Counted from the stretch's first letter, positions 1 through 9,300 are shown. The stretch: 64,000 nucleotides of DNA from Novosphingopyxis iocasae (GCF_014334095.1 NZ_CP060495.1:2790501-2854500); one strand, 5' to 3'. Numbers and translations are program-made. Notes: a model not told the origin generated them from the sequence alone.

Positions 1-3000
1 CGGTGAGTGGATTGTGGCTTGCGAGGCCCAGCGGTTTGCCGCTGGCAAGGACAAGGTCGCCGATCTGCTCAGCCGATGGTCCGGCAACTCCGGAGAGGCC
101 AAAGGTCTCGGCGATCGCAGCGAGATCGAGATCGAGCACTTCGCGGCCGATGATCGACTGGCCGTCTTCGGCAACGAGCCGGGTGACCCGAACATGATCG
201 CCGGGGAGGCGCTTCCAGACCGGGAGCAGCAGTCCGGTGGCAAGATGGACGCGCTCGGTCACCGGTGACTTGGCCGCTTCCACTTCCTCGGCACGCCAGG
301 CGCTCGTGAACGCAGTGACGCCAATTTCTTCCCATTGGCTCTCAGAGAGTGCCTGAAGTGTCCAGTTCGCGGACTTGAGCGGTCGCAAGAGGCGCCGACG
401 TTCAATCACGGCCCCGTCGTCGGCGATGAGACGCCGGGCTGGAACCGACAGCGCAACCTTGCCCGACCGCGCATTGCGCATCGGGATCGCGTGCGGGCTA
501 CCGATCTCGTGCGTCCGCACCAGGCGTTGCAATCGCATAGGCCTAAGGTGCTTGGTCACTTCGAGCGAGACGAGACGGGTCTCGGCTCCGGTCACGGGGT
601 CGGTGCGAAGAAGTTCATCTGTCAGGACCGTAAAGTGATCGACCCTGACGGTCTCCAGTCCCTGGTCGAGCGTTCCGGCTTCACGCGCAGCCTCGATCCG
701 CGCTTCGACGAGGCCGAGATATTCATCGAAGATTGCGTTCTGGAGCGCGATCGGCAGCGCAAGAATGCGGTTGAGCCAGCGCTGGATCGTCGGGAGATTA
801 TCGGTCAGTCCACCATCGGGGTTTTCGAGCCGGAGGCCGGTGCGCTCGACGAAGTTGGCAAAGGTGGTGGCTTCGAGCTTGCCGTCATAGAGCAGCTGGA
901 ACCAGCGACTGAGCGCGTCGCGCGCATAGTCGCTTTCAAGATTGTCTTGCGGGTCGAACAGGTTCTGTCCGCCGGTCTGGCGCTGGCCGCGCGTCAGCGC
1001 GCCCAATGCATCGAGCCTTCGCGCAATAGTCGAGATGAACCGGCGCTCGCCCTTCACATCTGTGGTGACCGGGCGGAACAGAGGGGCCGAGGCCTGATTG
1101 GTGCGGTTCGTGCGCCCAAGACCCTGGATGGCGTTGTCGGCGCGCCATCCCGGTTCAAGCAGGAAGTGAATCCGGCGCTGCTGGTTCCTGGCGCCCAAGT
1201 CGGCATGGTAGGAACGCCCCGTGCCGCCTGCATCGGAGAAGACCAGGATGCGCTTGGTCCCTTCCATGAAGCTTTGGGCTTCGGCGACATTGGCGCTGGG
1301 GCTACGCCGTTCGAGGCGCTGCTCACCATCGCGGCCCAGGACAAGCCTGCGGGTCCGGCCCGTGACTTCGGCCACGGCGTCGGTTCCGAAATGTTCGATA
1401 ATCGCATCGAGCGCAGTGGCGATGGGCGGCAGTGCGCAAAGCTGTTCGATCAGCGCATCGCGCGCAGCAATGGCGCGCGGGCAGAAAACGGGATTGCCTT
1501 CCTCGTCGCTCATCGCCTCGGAGCGAAGATTGCCGTCCTCGTCGGCGAAGACCTGCATCAATCGTACCGGGAAGCTCTTCGTAAGGTAGTCGATGACGTA
1601 TTCACGCGGGGACAGATCGATATCGAGAGCTTCGCGTTCCTCTTCGGAAAGGTCGGCGAGGCGCCGGTCGAGCATGGCCTCAGCGGTCGAGACCAGCTGC
1701 ACGACAACCGAATGGTCTTCGCCAAGCGCTGCTTCCATCGCCGGAATCAGGCTCGGCAGTTTCATCGAAAGCAGGAGCTGGGCAAAGAAGCGCTGCTTGG
1801 TGCCTTCGAAGATCGATAGCGCCGCAGCCTTGGCGTTGCGATTGAGCGTATCGCCGCTGTCCTCGTCGACCACTCGGGTTGCTTCGAGCGCGGCTTCGAG
1901 GTTGCGGTGAATGATCGCCCAGGCATCGGCATAGGCATCGTAGATCCGTACCTGTGCTTCGGTCAGGCTATGTTCGAGGATGTCGTACTCGACCCCAGCG
2001 AAGGACAGCGCACGGGCAAGATAGAGACCCTGGGCCTTGAGATCACGGGCGACGAGCTCCATCGCCGCGACGCCGCCGGCGCGGATCTCGGTCGTGAACG
2101 CCTCGTGGGTCGGAAAGGCGGTCTCGGGTCCCCAGAGGCCAAGCCGTGAGGTGTAACCGAGGTTGGCGATATCCGAAGCTCCAGTGGCAGACGCGTAGAT
2201 CACCCGGGCGCGCGGGAGATGGTTCTGCAGCCTGAGGCCCGCCATCCCTTGTTCGGAGCCCTTGACCTTGCCGCGGATTGAAGCGCTCCCGAGTGCATTG
2301 GCCATGGCGTGGGCTTCGTCGAAGGCGATCACGCCATCGTAGTCCTCACCCGCCCAGGCAAGGATCTGGTCGAGGCGCGTATCCTCGGCGCGCCCCGAGC
2401 GCAGCGTCGGGTAGGTGACGAAGAGGATGCCTTCGGACATCGTCACGGGATGGCCGAGTTTCCAGCGCGAGAGCGGCTGGAGATCGAGCGGTAGCCCGCC
2501 AAGCGCTTCCCAATCGCGGCGCGCATCTTCGAGCAGCGCCTCGTTCTTCGTGATCCAGATATGGCGACGCTCGCCGGCGAGCCAGCGATCCATGATGACC
2601 GCGGCGATCTGCCGTCCTTTGCCCGCTCCGGTTCCGTCGCCGAGGAAGAAGCCTTGGCGGTAGGAGTGTCCGTCTTCGGCCAGTTCCAGCGAGGTGCCTT
2701 CCTGGCTAACCTTGAACTGACCCGGAAGATCGCGCGCAAATGCCTGGGCAGCGTAGACCAGTGTCTCGCATTGCGCTTCGGACAGCAGGCCATCCGCCTG
2801 CCAACCTGCGGGAAGGCGCGGGCAAACATCGGGCTGCGGTGCCGCGACCGAACCCATGGCGACCGATTCCACGAGCGGGGTAGGATGAACTGGCGCATCT
2901 TCGACGGCGATGCGGCTAGGCCGGTAAGGCAGGTAAATGCCTGCCTGTTCAGGCACCGGTGAGGGTTCGGCGAGGACCGAATAGGTGAGGTCGATCGCAG

Positions 3001-4075
3001 TTGCTGTGGCTGCAGGAGTCGCCGCGAACGGCGCCACCGGCCGAACCGGCGCGCTTTGGGTCGAAGTCTTGCCAAGGAGGCGCACTGGCTTGCCGACTGG
3101 CAGGCGATGGAGGCTGGCGGAGGTCCGCGCTCGTCGCGGTAGCTCCGTGACAATTTCGTGGAGCTCAATTAGGTCGGCAGTATCTCCGATGATCGCTGAC
3201 GAGGACACAATCGGCGTTTTGTCGAACACGACCAGTCGCACGGCGATCCCCGTCCCTGTCCGGCGAAAAGCCTGCTGCAGCCGGACATTGAGGAGCAGCG
3301 ACGCTTCGTCCTGTGCCTCGGCGAAGGTGCAAGCATCGAAGCCATTGGGCAAGATGGCGACAATCCTCGCCCCAGCAGCAGCAGACCGGATTGCACTGCG
3401 AAGGTGGCGCTGCGCCGTCTCACCGTCCTTTCCGCGTTCCTGGCTGCGGGCGAATGGCGGGTTCATCAGCACGGCCGACGGAACAGCGCCGCGAAGCAGA
3501 TCGGCGATCAGTTCCCCGTCGTGCGCAGTGATCGTGGCCGCGGGAAAGATGTGGACCAGGCTGTCTCGTCTTGCAGGATCGATCTCGTTGAGGATCAGCG
3601 AAGCGTTCTGAACGCTGCCCCACAGCGCAAGGGCGCCATTGCCGGCGGATGGCTCGAGCAGCGTGTCATGCGCAGAGACTGCTGCGGCCTTCGCCATCAG
3701 CCAGGCCAGCACCGGCGGGGTCGAGAACTGCTGGAGTTCGACCTGTGCTTCGCTGCGAACGTGCCGCGGCGGCAAGGCTGCTTCGAGCCAGTCGAAAGGC
3801 GCTTCTGCTGCGTGCGCGCTTGTCGCCAGATCGATGTGTGAGGACTCGCGAAGCCAGAGCAGTGCGCCGATCTCGACCGCGTTGTTGTAATCGTCGATCG
3901 TCCAGGCGCTTCCCCAATCTTGTGCACCGGTCTCTTCGGCAAACAGGCTGGAAATGTCGGTACGGGTGAGATGACGCCCCGACGCAAGAAGCGCGGCAAT
4001 CCTGGCCCCAATGGCGTGGGCCAGGGGCACTGCCGGCATCTGCTCGCCGGCGGGAAACAGATCTGATTGAAACAT
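1..4075 (-). CDS. Strawberry notch-family methyltransferase-helicase, 3' end outside window
   Basis: The frame stays open without a stop from the ATG at 4075 to the left edge, over 1350 codons. The N-terminal part looks like a SAM-dependent DNA methyltransferase: LEPSAGNG at residues 140-147 (motif I) and NPPF at 205-208 (motif IV). The middle is a superfamily 2 ATPase of the strawberry notch type, with Walker A GDGTGAGKGR at 479-488 and DEAH at 586-589. The C-terminal helicase half includes QGLGR at 984-988. This matches the AAA_34 plus Helicase_C_4 architecture common on conjugative plasmids and integrative elements. A strong AGGAGG ribosome site lies 10 bases before the ATG. The gene follows the Toprim gene by 75 bases on the same strand, so the two are probably co-transcribed. 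The biological role of such bacterial proteins is not settled; DNA modification or remodelling during element transfer or defence is inference. Confidence 0.85.
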   Translation of the reverse strand, partial: MFQSDLFPAGEQMPAVPLAHAIGARIAALLASGRHLTRTDISSLFAEETGAQDWGSAWTIDDYNNAVEIGALLWLRESSHIDLATSAHAAEAPFDWLEAALPPRHVRSEAQVELQQFSTPPVLAWLMAKAAAVSAHDTLLEPSAGNGALALWGSVQNASLILNEIDPARRDSLVHIFPAATITAHDGELIADLLRGAVPSAVLMNPPFARSQERGKDGETAQRHLRSAIRSAAAGARIVAILPNGFDACTFAEAQDEASLLLNVRLQQAFRRTGTGIAVRLVVFDKTPIVSSSAIIGDTADLIELHEIVTELPRRARTSASLHRLPVGKPVRLLGKTSTQSAPVRPVAPFAATPAATATAIDLTYSVLAEPSPVPEQAGIYLPYRPSRIAVEDAPVHPTPLVESVAMGSVAAPQPDVCPRLPAGWQADGLLSEAQCETLVYAAQAFARDLPGQFKVSQEGTSLELAEDGHSYRQGFFLGDGTGAGKGRQIAAVIMDRWLAGERRHIWITKNEALLEDARRDWEALGGLPLDLQPLSRWKLGHPVTMSEGILFVTYPTLRSGRAEDTRLDQILAWAGEDYDGVIAFDEAHAMANALGSASIRGKVKGSEQGMAGLRLQNHLPRARVIYASATGASDIANLGYTSRLGLWGPETAFPTHEAFTTEIRAGGVAAMELVARDLKAQGLYLARALSFAGVEYDILEHSLTEAQVRIYDAYADAWAIIHRNLEAALEATRVVDEDSGDTLNRNAKAAALSIFEGTKQRFFAQLLLSMKLPSLIPAMEAALGEDHSVVVQLVSTAEAMLDRRLADLSEEEREALDIDLSPREYVIDYLTKSFPVRLMQVFADEDGNLRSEAMSDEEGNPVFCPRAIAARDALIEQLCALPPIATALDAIIEHFGTDAVAEVTGRTRRLVLGRDGEQRLERRSPSANVAEAQSFMEGTKRILVFSDAGGTGRSYHADLGARNQQRRIHFLLEPGWRADNAIQGLGRTNRTNQASAPLFRPVTTDVKGERRFISTIARRLDALGALTRGQRQTGGQNLFDPQDNLESDYARDALSRWFQLLYDGKLEATTFANFVERTGLRLENPDGGLTDNLPTIQRWLNRILALPIALQNAIFDEYLGLVEARIEAAREAGTLDQGLETVRVDHFTVLTDELLRTDPVTGAETRLVSLEVTKHLRPMRLQRLVRTHEIGSPHAIPMRNARSGKVALSVPARRLIADDGAVIERRRLLRPLKSANWTLQALSESQWEEIGVTAFTSAWRAEEVEAAKSPVTERVHLATGLLLPVWKRLPGDHVRVTRLVAEDGQSIIGREVLDLDLAAIAETFGLSGVAGPSAEQIGDLVLASGKPLGLASHNPLT

Positions 4076-4150
4076 GGCAATTCGTCCTCCTGATGAGGGC
4101 ATCGGGACACGCCCTCTGCCGGATCAGGAATTCGAGAAGCCCACTCTCCT

Positions 4151-5056
4151 CTACCGCGCCGCCTTGCGGCGCAGCCATGCTGTCAGTTCATCGTTCCAGT
4201 CTGTGTCGCGTGACGACGGCTTGCGAACGTGGATCGTCCGCGCATCGCGGGCATAAGCGGCCAGGGCACGCGACGCAGCCAGCTCGCCGCCAGCATCGTG
4301 ATCGACGAAAAGGTGAAGCTCGGTCACGCTCTCGGGTACGCTGACGAGGCCGAAGCGCTCATTGCCCAAGGTCGCCCAGACGGGAATGCCGGTGAGAGCA
4401 TAGGCCGACATCGCGCTCTCGACCCCCTCGGCAAGGCCAAGCTTGCCGGAGGCCGGAGCGAAGAGGCGGACAGCTGCTTCGCCGAGCGCGCCGAGCGCGC
4501 GCTTCGGTTTGTCGAAATCGGCCTTGGCATTGCCCGAAAGGAACGTGCGATGGATGGCGATCGGCCCCACGTCGAGGCTGACCGCCGCAATCATGGCCGG
4601 CAAAAAACGGGTGCGTCCCTTCGGACCAAGAGGCGTTCGTGGATGGAAGCGGAGCGCCGGAGATGCTGCGAGGATGCCGCGGCTCTCGAGGTAGGACTTT
4701 GCTGGACTCGCGCGTAACGGCTGTGCGTCGCGCCAGATGCGCAAGGCAGCGGCCGAAGGCTTCGCTGCAGGACCAGTGTCCATCGTGGGCTCGATTGCAC
4801 CTCCCGAGAACCAGGCTGACGCCGGTACACCTTCACTCACCAGAGCAGCCAGCACGCTCTGCTGATCACATCCCGCAAAACAATGGAAAAGGATCGCTTT
4901 TTGGCCGAGCGACACACCGAGTGACGGCGTACGGTCGTCATGCGCAGGGCAGCAGGCCATGCCTTTTGTGCCGGACCATTTGCCGCCCCGGTTTTCACAG
5001 ATGCGGCGGGCGGCTTCTTCCAAAGAGCTTATCTTGGTGGAATATCGGTGGGACAT
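4151..5056 (-). CDS. CHC2 zinc-finger/Toprim domain primase-like protein
   Basis: The protein has 301 residues when started at MSHRYSTK. A longer frame reaches 5197, but its first 47 residues do not look like protein, and AAGGATC lies upstream of the chosen ATG. The N-terminal third carries a DnaG-like zinc-binding pattern with ACCPAHDDRTPSL and LFHCFAGCD. The C-terminal half has Toprim features: the acidic LAEGVESA motif, then LHLFVDHDAGG with paired aspartates. Proteins of this layout act in plasmid or mobile-element DNA metabolism, probably as primases. It sits directly upstream of the strawberry notch gene, a pairing often seen on sphingomonad plasmids and integrated elements. Primase activity is inferred from the domains. 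Confidence 0.8.
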   Translation of the reverse strand: MSHRYSTKISSLEEAARRICENRGGKWSGTKGMACCPAHDDRTPSLGVSLGQKAILFHCFAGCDQQSVLAALVSEGVPASAWFSGGAIEPTMDTGPAAKPSAAALRIWRDAQPLRASPAKSYLESRGILAASPALRFHPRTPLGPKGRTRFLPAMIAAVSLDVGPIAIHRTFLSGNAKADFDKPKRALGALGEAAVRLFAPASGKLGLAEGVESAMSAYALTGIPVWATLGNERFGLVSVPESVTELHLFVDHDAGGELAASRALAAYARDARTIHVRKPSSRDTDWNDELTAWLRRKAAR

Positions 5057-5271
5057 GGCACATCGCGATCCTTTCGGCTCGCTCACAAAGGCCCTCCTCC
5101 CCTCCAGCCCTTCTGTGTTGTAAGAACAGGTCGGAGGGGATTCACGTCTGCACTGCGAGCCCGTCGATTTGAGCGTCACATCGACATCGCCGCTCACCCG
5201 CGAGGTCTACCGATTATTCGTAGTGACTTCTCACTAGCGCCATTGATCCTTATTGCTGCCCCACGACCTGG

Positions 5272-5514
5272 TCAGTTTAGATCATGCGACACGTTACCTA
5301 ATCGAAAATTCCAGTCCGATCTTTCCTTTTGCAAATCGCGTCGTGCCTTCGAAAGGTAGTCCCGCCAAGTCCGTCGATGAGTGATATGGCTGATTTTGCC
5401 GGGCTTGCTCATTCCCGCCATCGCGGCAACCGCCATTCTGCTATGGCCGGGTTGATCATTTTCACGAGCGAATAATGTCTTCGCGCGTTCGATTTCCTCG
5501 TCTGAATAATGCAT
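5272..5514 (-). CDS. Small hypothetical protein (80 aa)
   Basis: I do not recognise this family. Starting at MHYSDEEIER, the ATG at 5514 has GGAG six bases upstream. The product is a basic, probably helical protein of 80 residues without membrane segments. An in-frame extension to 5697 exists but begins with arginine-rich, low-quality sequence. The gene reads in the same direction as the primase-like gene 215 bases further on, so it may be the first gene of that accessory operon. The surrounding DNA is richer in A and T than the core genes. Coding status is uncertain. Confidence 0.4.
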   Translation of the reverse strand: MHYSDEEIERAKTLFARENDQPGHSRMAVAAMAGMSKPGKISHITHRRTWRDYLSKARRDLQKERSDWNFRLGNVSHDLN

Positions 5515-5847
5515 TCGATGCTCCATCGGGTTGGACCTGCGAGAGCGTTCGAACGAAATTCGGCGAACCCTCTGCAGGGTCCGCCGGTTAACCTCCAACT
5601 GGAGGACGGGACCTCGGAATTCTTCCGAAGCTGTCGGCTTGTGCCGACATGCGTGACGTTTGCGATATAGTCGCTGAGACAATTCGCGCAACTGCACAGC
5701 GACTTTTGAAGTACGATGGTCAAGCCGCGGCCTAGCGACCGCTCACCAGCGCCTCTCCACTCAGTCATGGTCATTGTAAGCCTCGTGCAGGAGGCGGTGA
5801 AGCATCTTCCTTCGGTAAATCTGCTTCAAGCGAAAGAGCACAAAAAC

Positions 5848-5891
5848 ATGACATATCATTTCTATTTGCGGAATTTCGCATGATATGTCAT
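5848..5891. promoter_or_regulatory. Inverted repeat, probable HipB operator
   Basis: ATGACATATCAT at 5848-5859 is repeated as its exact reverse complement ATGATATGTCAT at 5880-5891, with 20 bases between. A smaller dyad, TGCG-GAATTT-CGCA, lies at the end of the spacer. The right arm ends ten bases before the hipB-like ATG at 5902. HipB-type antitoxins bind such paired operators to repress their own operon, so this is the expected autoregulatory site. Binding itself is inference. Confidence 0.7.
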
Positions 5892-5901
5892 ATATCGGAC
5901 C

Positions 5902-6243
5902 ATGCCCCGTTCGTCTCGAGCTGCTAGCGGACTACCGCCCCAGAGCCAACGTGCGATTACACGGCTAGGTAAGGATATCGCCCTTGCTCGCCGCCGGAGA
6001 AAACTTCCTCAGCGTTTAATGGCCGAGCGCATGATCGTCTCGGTTCAAACGCTGCAACGCCTCGAAGCGGGAGATCCTACCGTGGGCCTCGCGGTTCTGG
6101 CGAGCGCCCTGCATGTCCTGGGGATGACACAGCGCCTTGCCGAGCTGGTAACCCCAGACAGTGACCGGGCTGGCATCAGCGAGGATTTGTCCCGCCTGCC
6201 CCAGAAGACCCACGCTGTCAGCGACGATGATCTGGATTTCTAG
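5902..6243 (+). CDS. hipB: HipB-like XRE-family antitoxin/regulator
   Basis: The protein has 113 residues with a helix-turn-helix of the XRE/Cro type at about residues 24-70. ARRRRKLPQRLMAERM forms the first helices and VSVQTLQRLEAGDPTVGL the recognition and following helices. The C-terminal tail is acidic and ends SDDDLDF, like the flexible tails of HipB proteins. It should bind the inverted repeat just upstream and neutralise the HipA-like kinase encoded six bases downstream. The ribosome site is weak (GGA at 5897-5899), which suits a short-leader autorepressed transcript. The call relies on fold and gene order. Confidence 0.8.
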   Translation: MPRSSRAASGLPPQSQRAITRLGKDIALARRRRKLPQRLMAERMIVSVQTLQRLEAGDPTVGLAVLASALHVLGMTQRLAELVTPDSDRAGISEDLSRLPQKTHAVSDDDLDF

Positions 6244-6249
6244 CAAGCC

Positions 6250-7500
6250 GTGACGACCATCCGCACCTATGTCTTCGTGCATCTTGAGGAGGGGCCTGTT
6301 CCGGCAGGCCTTCTCACGATGACCGACGAACCGCGCAACCAGTTTGCTACCTTCGCTTACGGGCGGCGTTATCTGGAACGCCCTGACCGTATTGCGGTCG
6401 ATCCTGTAGCTCTGCCGTTGCACGAAGCTGGAACTTCTCGAACATTCAGGACGGAAGAAGGCTTTGCCGTGTTCGGTGGCATTCGGGATGCTGCTCCTGA
6501 CGGCTGGGGCCAATACCTAATGTACAAGGCGATGGGCGATCGCTTGCCGAGCGAAATCGATCTCATTCTGGCCTCGGGCGAACATCGCGTGGGTGCGCTC
6601 GCCTTTGGGCCGACGTCCGCCCAGCCTGAGAGAATTACACCATGGGGGGACGGCCCTGCTCCGGGCGAAGAGTTCACGCTCGCAGAGCTAGCAGAAGCCG
6701 CCGAACGAGCGCAGCATGTCGACGAACTCGACGAGAACTTGAGGGCGTTGCTAGCCGCCGGGTCATCTCTGGGCGGCGCCCGGCCGAAGGCTGCTACAAA
6801 AATCGGCGACAAACCCTGGATCGCGAAATTTCAGAAGCGGGGAGACAGCTTCCCCGAATGCCGGGTCGAACTGGCGACAATGCGGCTTGCCAGCGAATGT
6901 GGTCTCGATGTGCCGCCACTCGACTTCCACTGTGTCCTTGATCGCGACATCTATCTGATCGAGCGGTTCGATCGGATTCCTCACGGCAACTGGCTGGAAC
7001 GCAGGCCCTTTGCTTCGGGGCTCACAATGCTCGGGGCGCATGAGAGCGAGGTCAGCAGCTTCAGCTATGCCGATCTCGCAGGAGCGATCCGGCAATTCGG
7101 AACCAAAGTACTTCAGGATCTACACGAGCTATTTCGTCGTATGTTGCTCAATATCCTCGTCACCAATGATGATGATCACCTGCGTAATCATGGCTTCTTG
7201 TTCGATGGTGAGGGATGGCGGCTTTCGCCGCTTTACGATGTAGTGCCGAAGCCGCAGCTGGGACTGGAGCGCCGGCTCGTCCTCGGCGTCGGGCCGGAAG
7301 GCCGCGCTGCAACGATCGAGAATGCTCTCGCCGGTGCCGCGGTCTTCGACCTCAGCCATGATGACGCGAACGCAATCGCCGAAGACATGAGGAGAATCGT
7401 AGCGACACGGTGGGAACACCTATTCACAGAAGCAGGGATAAGCGCGGCTGATCGCAAGCGTTTCGCAACCTGCTTCCGATTGGCAGCACCCGCGTCATGA
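6250..7500 (+). CDS. hipA: HipA-like serine/threonine kinase toxin
   Basis: The protein has 416 residues and starts at GTG, six bases after the hipB stop. HipA-family kinases phosphorylate translation targets (GltX in E. coli), causing growth arrest and persistence. SSLGGARPK at 172-180 is the family's Gly-rich loop segment, NDDDHLRNHG at 306-315 is the catalytic loop, and LSPLYDVVP at 325-333 carries the metal-binding aspartate. All key residues appear intact, so the toxin is probably active. The length fits full-length HipA rather than the split short forms. The N-terminal subdomain is included in the same chain. The target in this organism cannot be read from the sequence. Confidence 0.88.
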   Translation: MTTIRTYVFVHLEEGPVPAGLLTMTDEPRNQFATFAYGRRYLERPDRIAVDPVALPLHEAGTSRTFRTEEGFAVFGGIRDAAPDGWGQYLMYKAMGDRLPSEIDLILASGEHRVGALAFGPTSAQPERITPWGDGPAPGEEFTLAELAEAAERAQHVDELDENLRALLAAGSSLGGARPKAATKIGDKPWIAKFQKRGDSFPECRVELATMRLASECGLDVPPLDFHCVLDRDIYLIERFDRIPHGNWLERRPFASGLTMLGAHESEVSSFSYADLAGAIRQFGTKVLQDLHELFRRMLLNILVTNDDDHLRNHGFLFDGEGWRLSPLYDVVPKPQLGLERRLVLGVGPEGRAATIENALAGAAVFDLSHDDANAIAEDMRRIVATRWEHLFTEAGISAADRKRFATCFRLAAPAS

Positions 7501-7806
7501 TCGCAAACGCAGAAGTCCGTCCATGGGGGTGCGTGCTTATCAAATTTGGCATGGTGATTACCCGGTGATTGCTAGCCGAGAAAATGGGCATCAAAAAATG
7601 CTGATTAATGATTATATATCAGGGTCATACGATAGTATGACCACTAAGGTCTGGTATTTCCGCTATCGTCGGCGCGAGGACCACGCCTGAGGCGGCGCGC
7701 GGACAGAGAAGCGCAGCTTCTCGCGCGCAACATATTTTGTCGCTAGGCGGCCCGATCGATTGCGGATAATTTCAACGGCATCATCCCTCCCGGTGAAAGC
7801 GCCGCG
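7501..7806. other. AT-rich intergenic stretch with two palindromes
   Basis: No convincing gene is present. The first half is clearly richer in A and T than its surroundings. GGTCATAC at 7623-7630 is mirrored by GTATGACC at 7635-7642 around GATA. A second perfect hairpin, GAGAAGC-GCA-GCTTCTC, covers 7706-7722. The stretch separates the HipBA accessory region from core-type genes and may hold the edge of an integrated element and the promoter of the next gene. Confidence 0.5.
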
Positions 7807-8574
7807 ATGCCCGATTTCAGCAGCTTCGATCTCGTCGCCCTGCTTCCCTTCATCGCGGTGGGCTTCGTAGCCCAGTCGATCGACGGCGCGCTGGGCATGG
7901 CCTTTGGCGTCATCACCAACACGATGCTCGTCGCCGTTCTGGGCCTGCCGCCCGCGCAGGCCTCGGCGAAAGTGCATGTGGTGGAGGTGTTCACCACCGC
8001 CGTCTCCGGCATCAGCCATTTCCTCAGCGGCAATGTGGAATGGCCGCTCTTCTTCCGCCTGCTCGTTCCCGGTCTGATCGGCGGCGTGACCGGCGCCTAT
8101 CTGCTCACCAGCATCGATGCGTCCGTGGTGAAACCGTTCGTGCTGGGCTATCTCGCGCTGATGGGCATCTGGCTGCTCGTGCGCGGGCTGCTTTATCCAC
8201 CCAAGCTGAAGAGCGCGACGGTGATCGCGCCGCTTGGCCTCGTCGGCGGCTTCCTGGACGCCGCGGGCGGGGGCGGTTGGGGGCCGGTCGTCACCTCCAA
8301 CCTGCTCGTCCAGGGGGCCGAGCCGCGCAAGGTGGTGGGCACGGTGAACAGCGTGGAATTCTTCCTGACGCTGACCGTTTCGGCCACCTTCATCTATCAT
8401 CTGGGGTTTCAGAGTTTCGCGGGCGCCACCCTGGGCCTGCTGATCGGCGGCGTCATCGCCGCGCCTTTCGGTGCGATCATGGCAAAGCGCTTCAGCCCCA
8501 AGGTCATGCTGGTGCTGGTGGGCATCGTGCTGACCGCGACCAGCGCCTATTCGCTGCTGCGCGCACTATCCTGA
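7807..8574 (+). CDS. TSUP-family (TauE/SafE) membrane permease
   Basis: The protein has 255 residues, mostly hydrophobic, with about seven to eight predicted membrane spans. It belongs to the 4-toluene sulfonate uptake/sulfite exporter family. Typical signatures are VGFVAQSIDGALGMAFG near the N-terminus and the repeat-related segment GGFLDAAGGGGWGPV in the middle. Members export sulfite or sulfoacetate, or move other small organic anions across the inner membrane. No sulfur-metabolism gene lies next to it, so the substrate cannot be assigned. The start is the first in-frame ATG and has only a weak purine-rich ribosome site. Confidence 0.85.
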   Translation: MPDFSSFDLVALLPFIAVGFVAQSIDGALGMAFGVITNTMLVAVLGLPPAQASAKVHVVEVFTTAVSGISHFLSGNVEWPLFFRLLVPGLIGGVTGAYLLTSIDASVVKPFVLGYLALMGIWLLVRGLLYPPKLKSATVIAPLGLVGGFLDAAGGGGWGPVVTSNLLVQGAEPRKVVGTVNSVEFFLTLTVSATFIYHLGFQSFAGATLGLLIGGVIAAPFGAIMAKRFSPKVMLVLVGIVLTATSAYSLLRALS

Positions 8575-8655
8575 GCCCGCCCGCCTAGCCAAAGGACTGT
8601 TGCGGGCAGGTGTCCGGCGCTATCGTGAGCGGCGGATATCGAAAGGCTATCGCTC

Positions 8656-9300
8656 ATGAAAATCTACGGCTCCTCTTTCTCCCCCTATGCGCGCAAAATC
8701 CTGGCATTTTGCGGGGAAGCGGGGATCGATTACGAGTTGCAGGCCGTGGGGCTGGGCTCGGACGATCCCGAATTTCTCGCCGCCTCGCCGCTGCGCAAGA
8801 TCCCGGCGATGGAGGATGACGGCTTCACGCTCGCCGATTCCAGCGCGATCTGCCATTATCTGGAAGCCAAGCACGATGTCGGCCTGATCCCGCACGATCC
8901 CGCGCTGCTCGGCCGTACCGTGTGGTGGGACGAGGTGGCGGACACGGAAATCTTCGCCAACCTGCAACCGCTGTTCTTCAACCGCATCGTCGCCCCGCTA
9001 TTCCTGCGGCAGGAGGCGGATGAGGCCGCCGCTGCCCGCGCGGAAGAGGAGGCGGTGCCGGCCATGCTCGCTTGGCTGGAAACGCAGATGCCCGAAGACG
9101 GTGACTGGCTGGTGGGCGAGCGGCTGACCCTGGCCGATCTCGCGGTGGCAAGCCCGCTGGTGAATTACGCCCACTGCGGCGGCTCGCTCGATGCCTATCC
9201 GCGCGTACAGGCGTTCGCCGCGCGCATGCACGCACGGAAAGGATTTGCGAGCAACATCGCCTGGGAAAAGGGCGCGCTGGAAAAGATCCGGGGCGGCTGA
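8656..9300 (+). CDS. Glutathione S-transferase family protein
   Basis: The protein has 214 residues, the usual size of a cytosolic GST. The N-terminal thioredoxin-like domain begins MKIYGSSFSPYARK, with the family's Ser/Tyr-containing first loop. It carries the cis-proline context LRKIPAMEDDG and the glutathione gamma-glutamyl contact DSSAICHYLE. The C-terminal helical domain carries LTLADLAVASPL, the conserved N-capping box region. It should conjugate glutathione to electrophiles or act in redox detoxification; the specific substrate is unknown. AAAGG lies about 10 bases before the ATG. Flanking genes give no pathway hint. Confidence 0.88.
   Translation: MKIYGSSFSPYARKILAFCGEAGIDYELQAVGLGSDDPEFLAASPLRKIPAMEDDGFTLADSSAICHYLEAKHDVGLIPHDPALLGRTVWWDEVADTEIFANLQPLFFNRIVAPLFLRQEADEAAAARAEEEAVPAMLAWLETQMPEDGDWLVGERLTLADLAVASPLVNYAHCGGSLDAYPRVQAFAARMHARKGFASNIAWEKGALEKIRGG

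Noticed and set aside
335-1819. 494-codon plus-strand frame over the strawberry notch gene
   Set aside because: The minus frame has continuous methyltransferase and helicase motifs; the plus frame has no domain and is its high-GC shadow.
5409-5774. 121-codon minus-strand frame near the small hypothetical gene
   Set aside because: It lacks a ribosome site and overlaps the better-supported frame ending at 5272.
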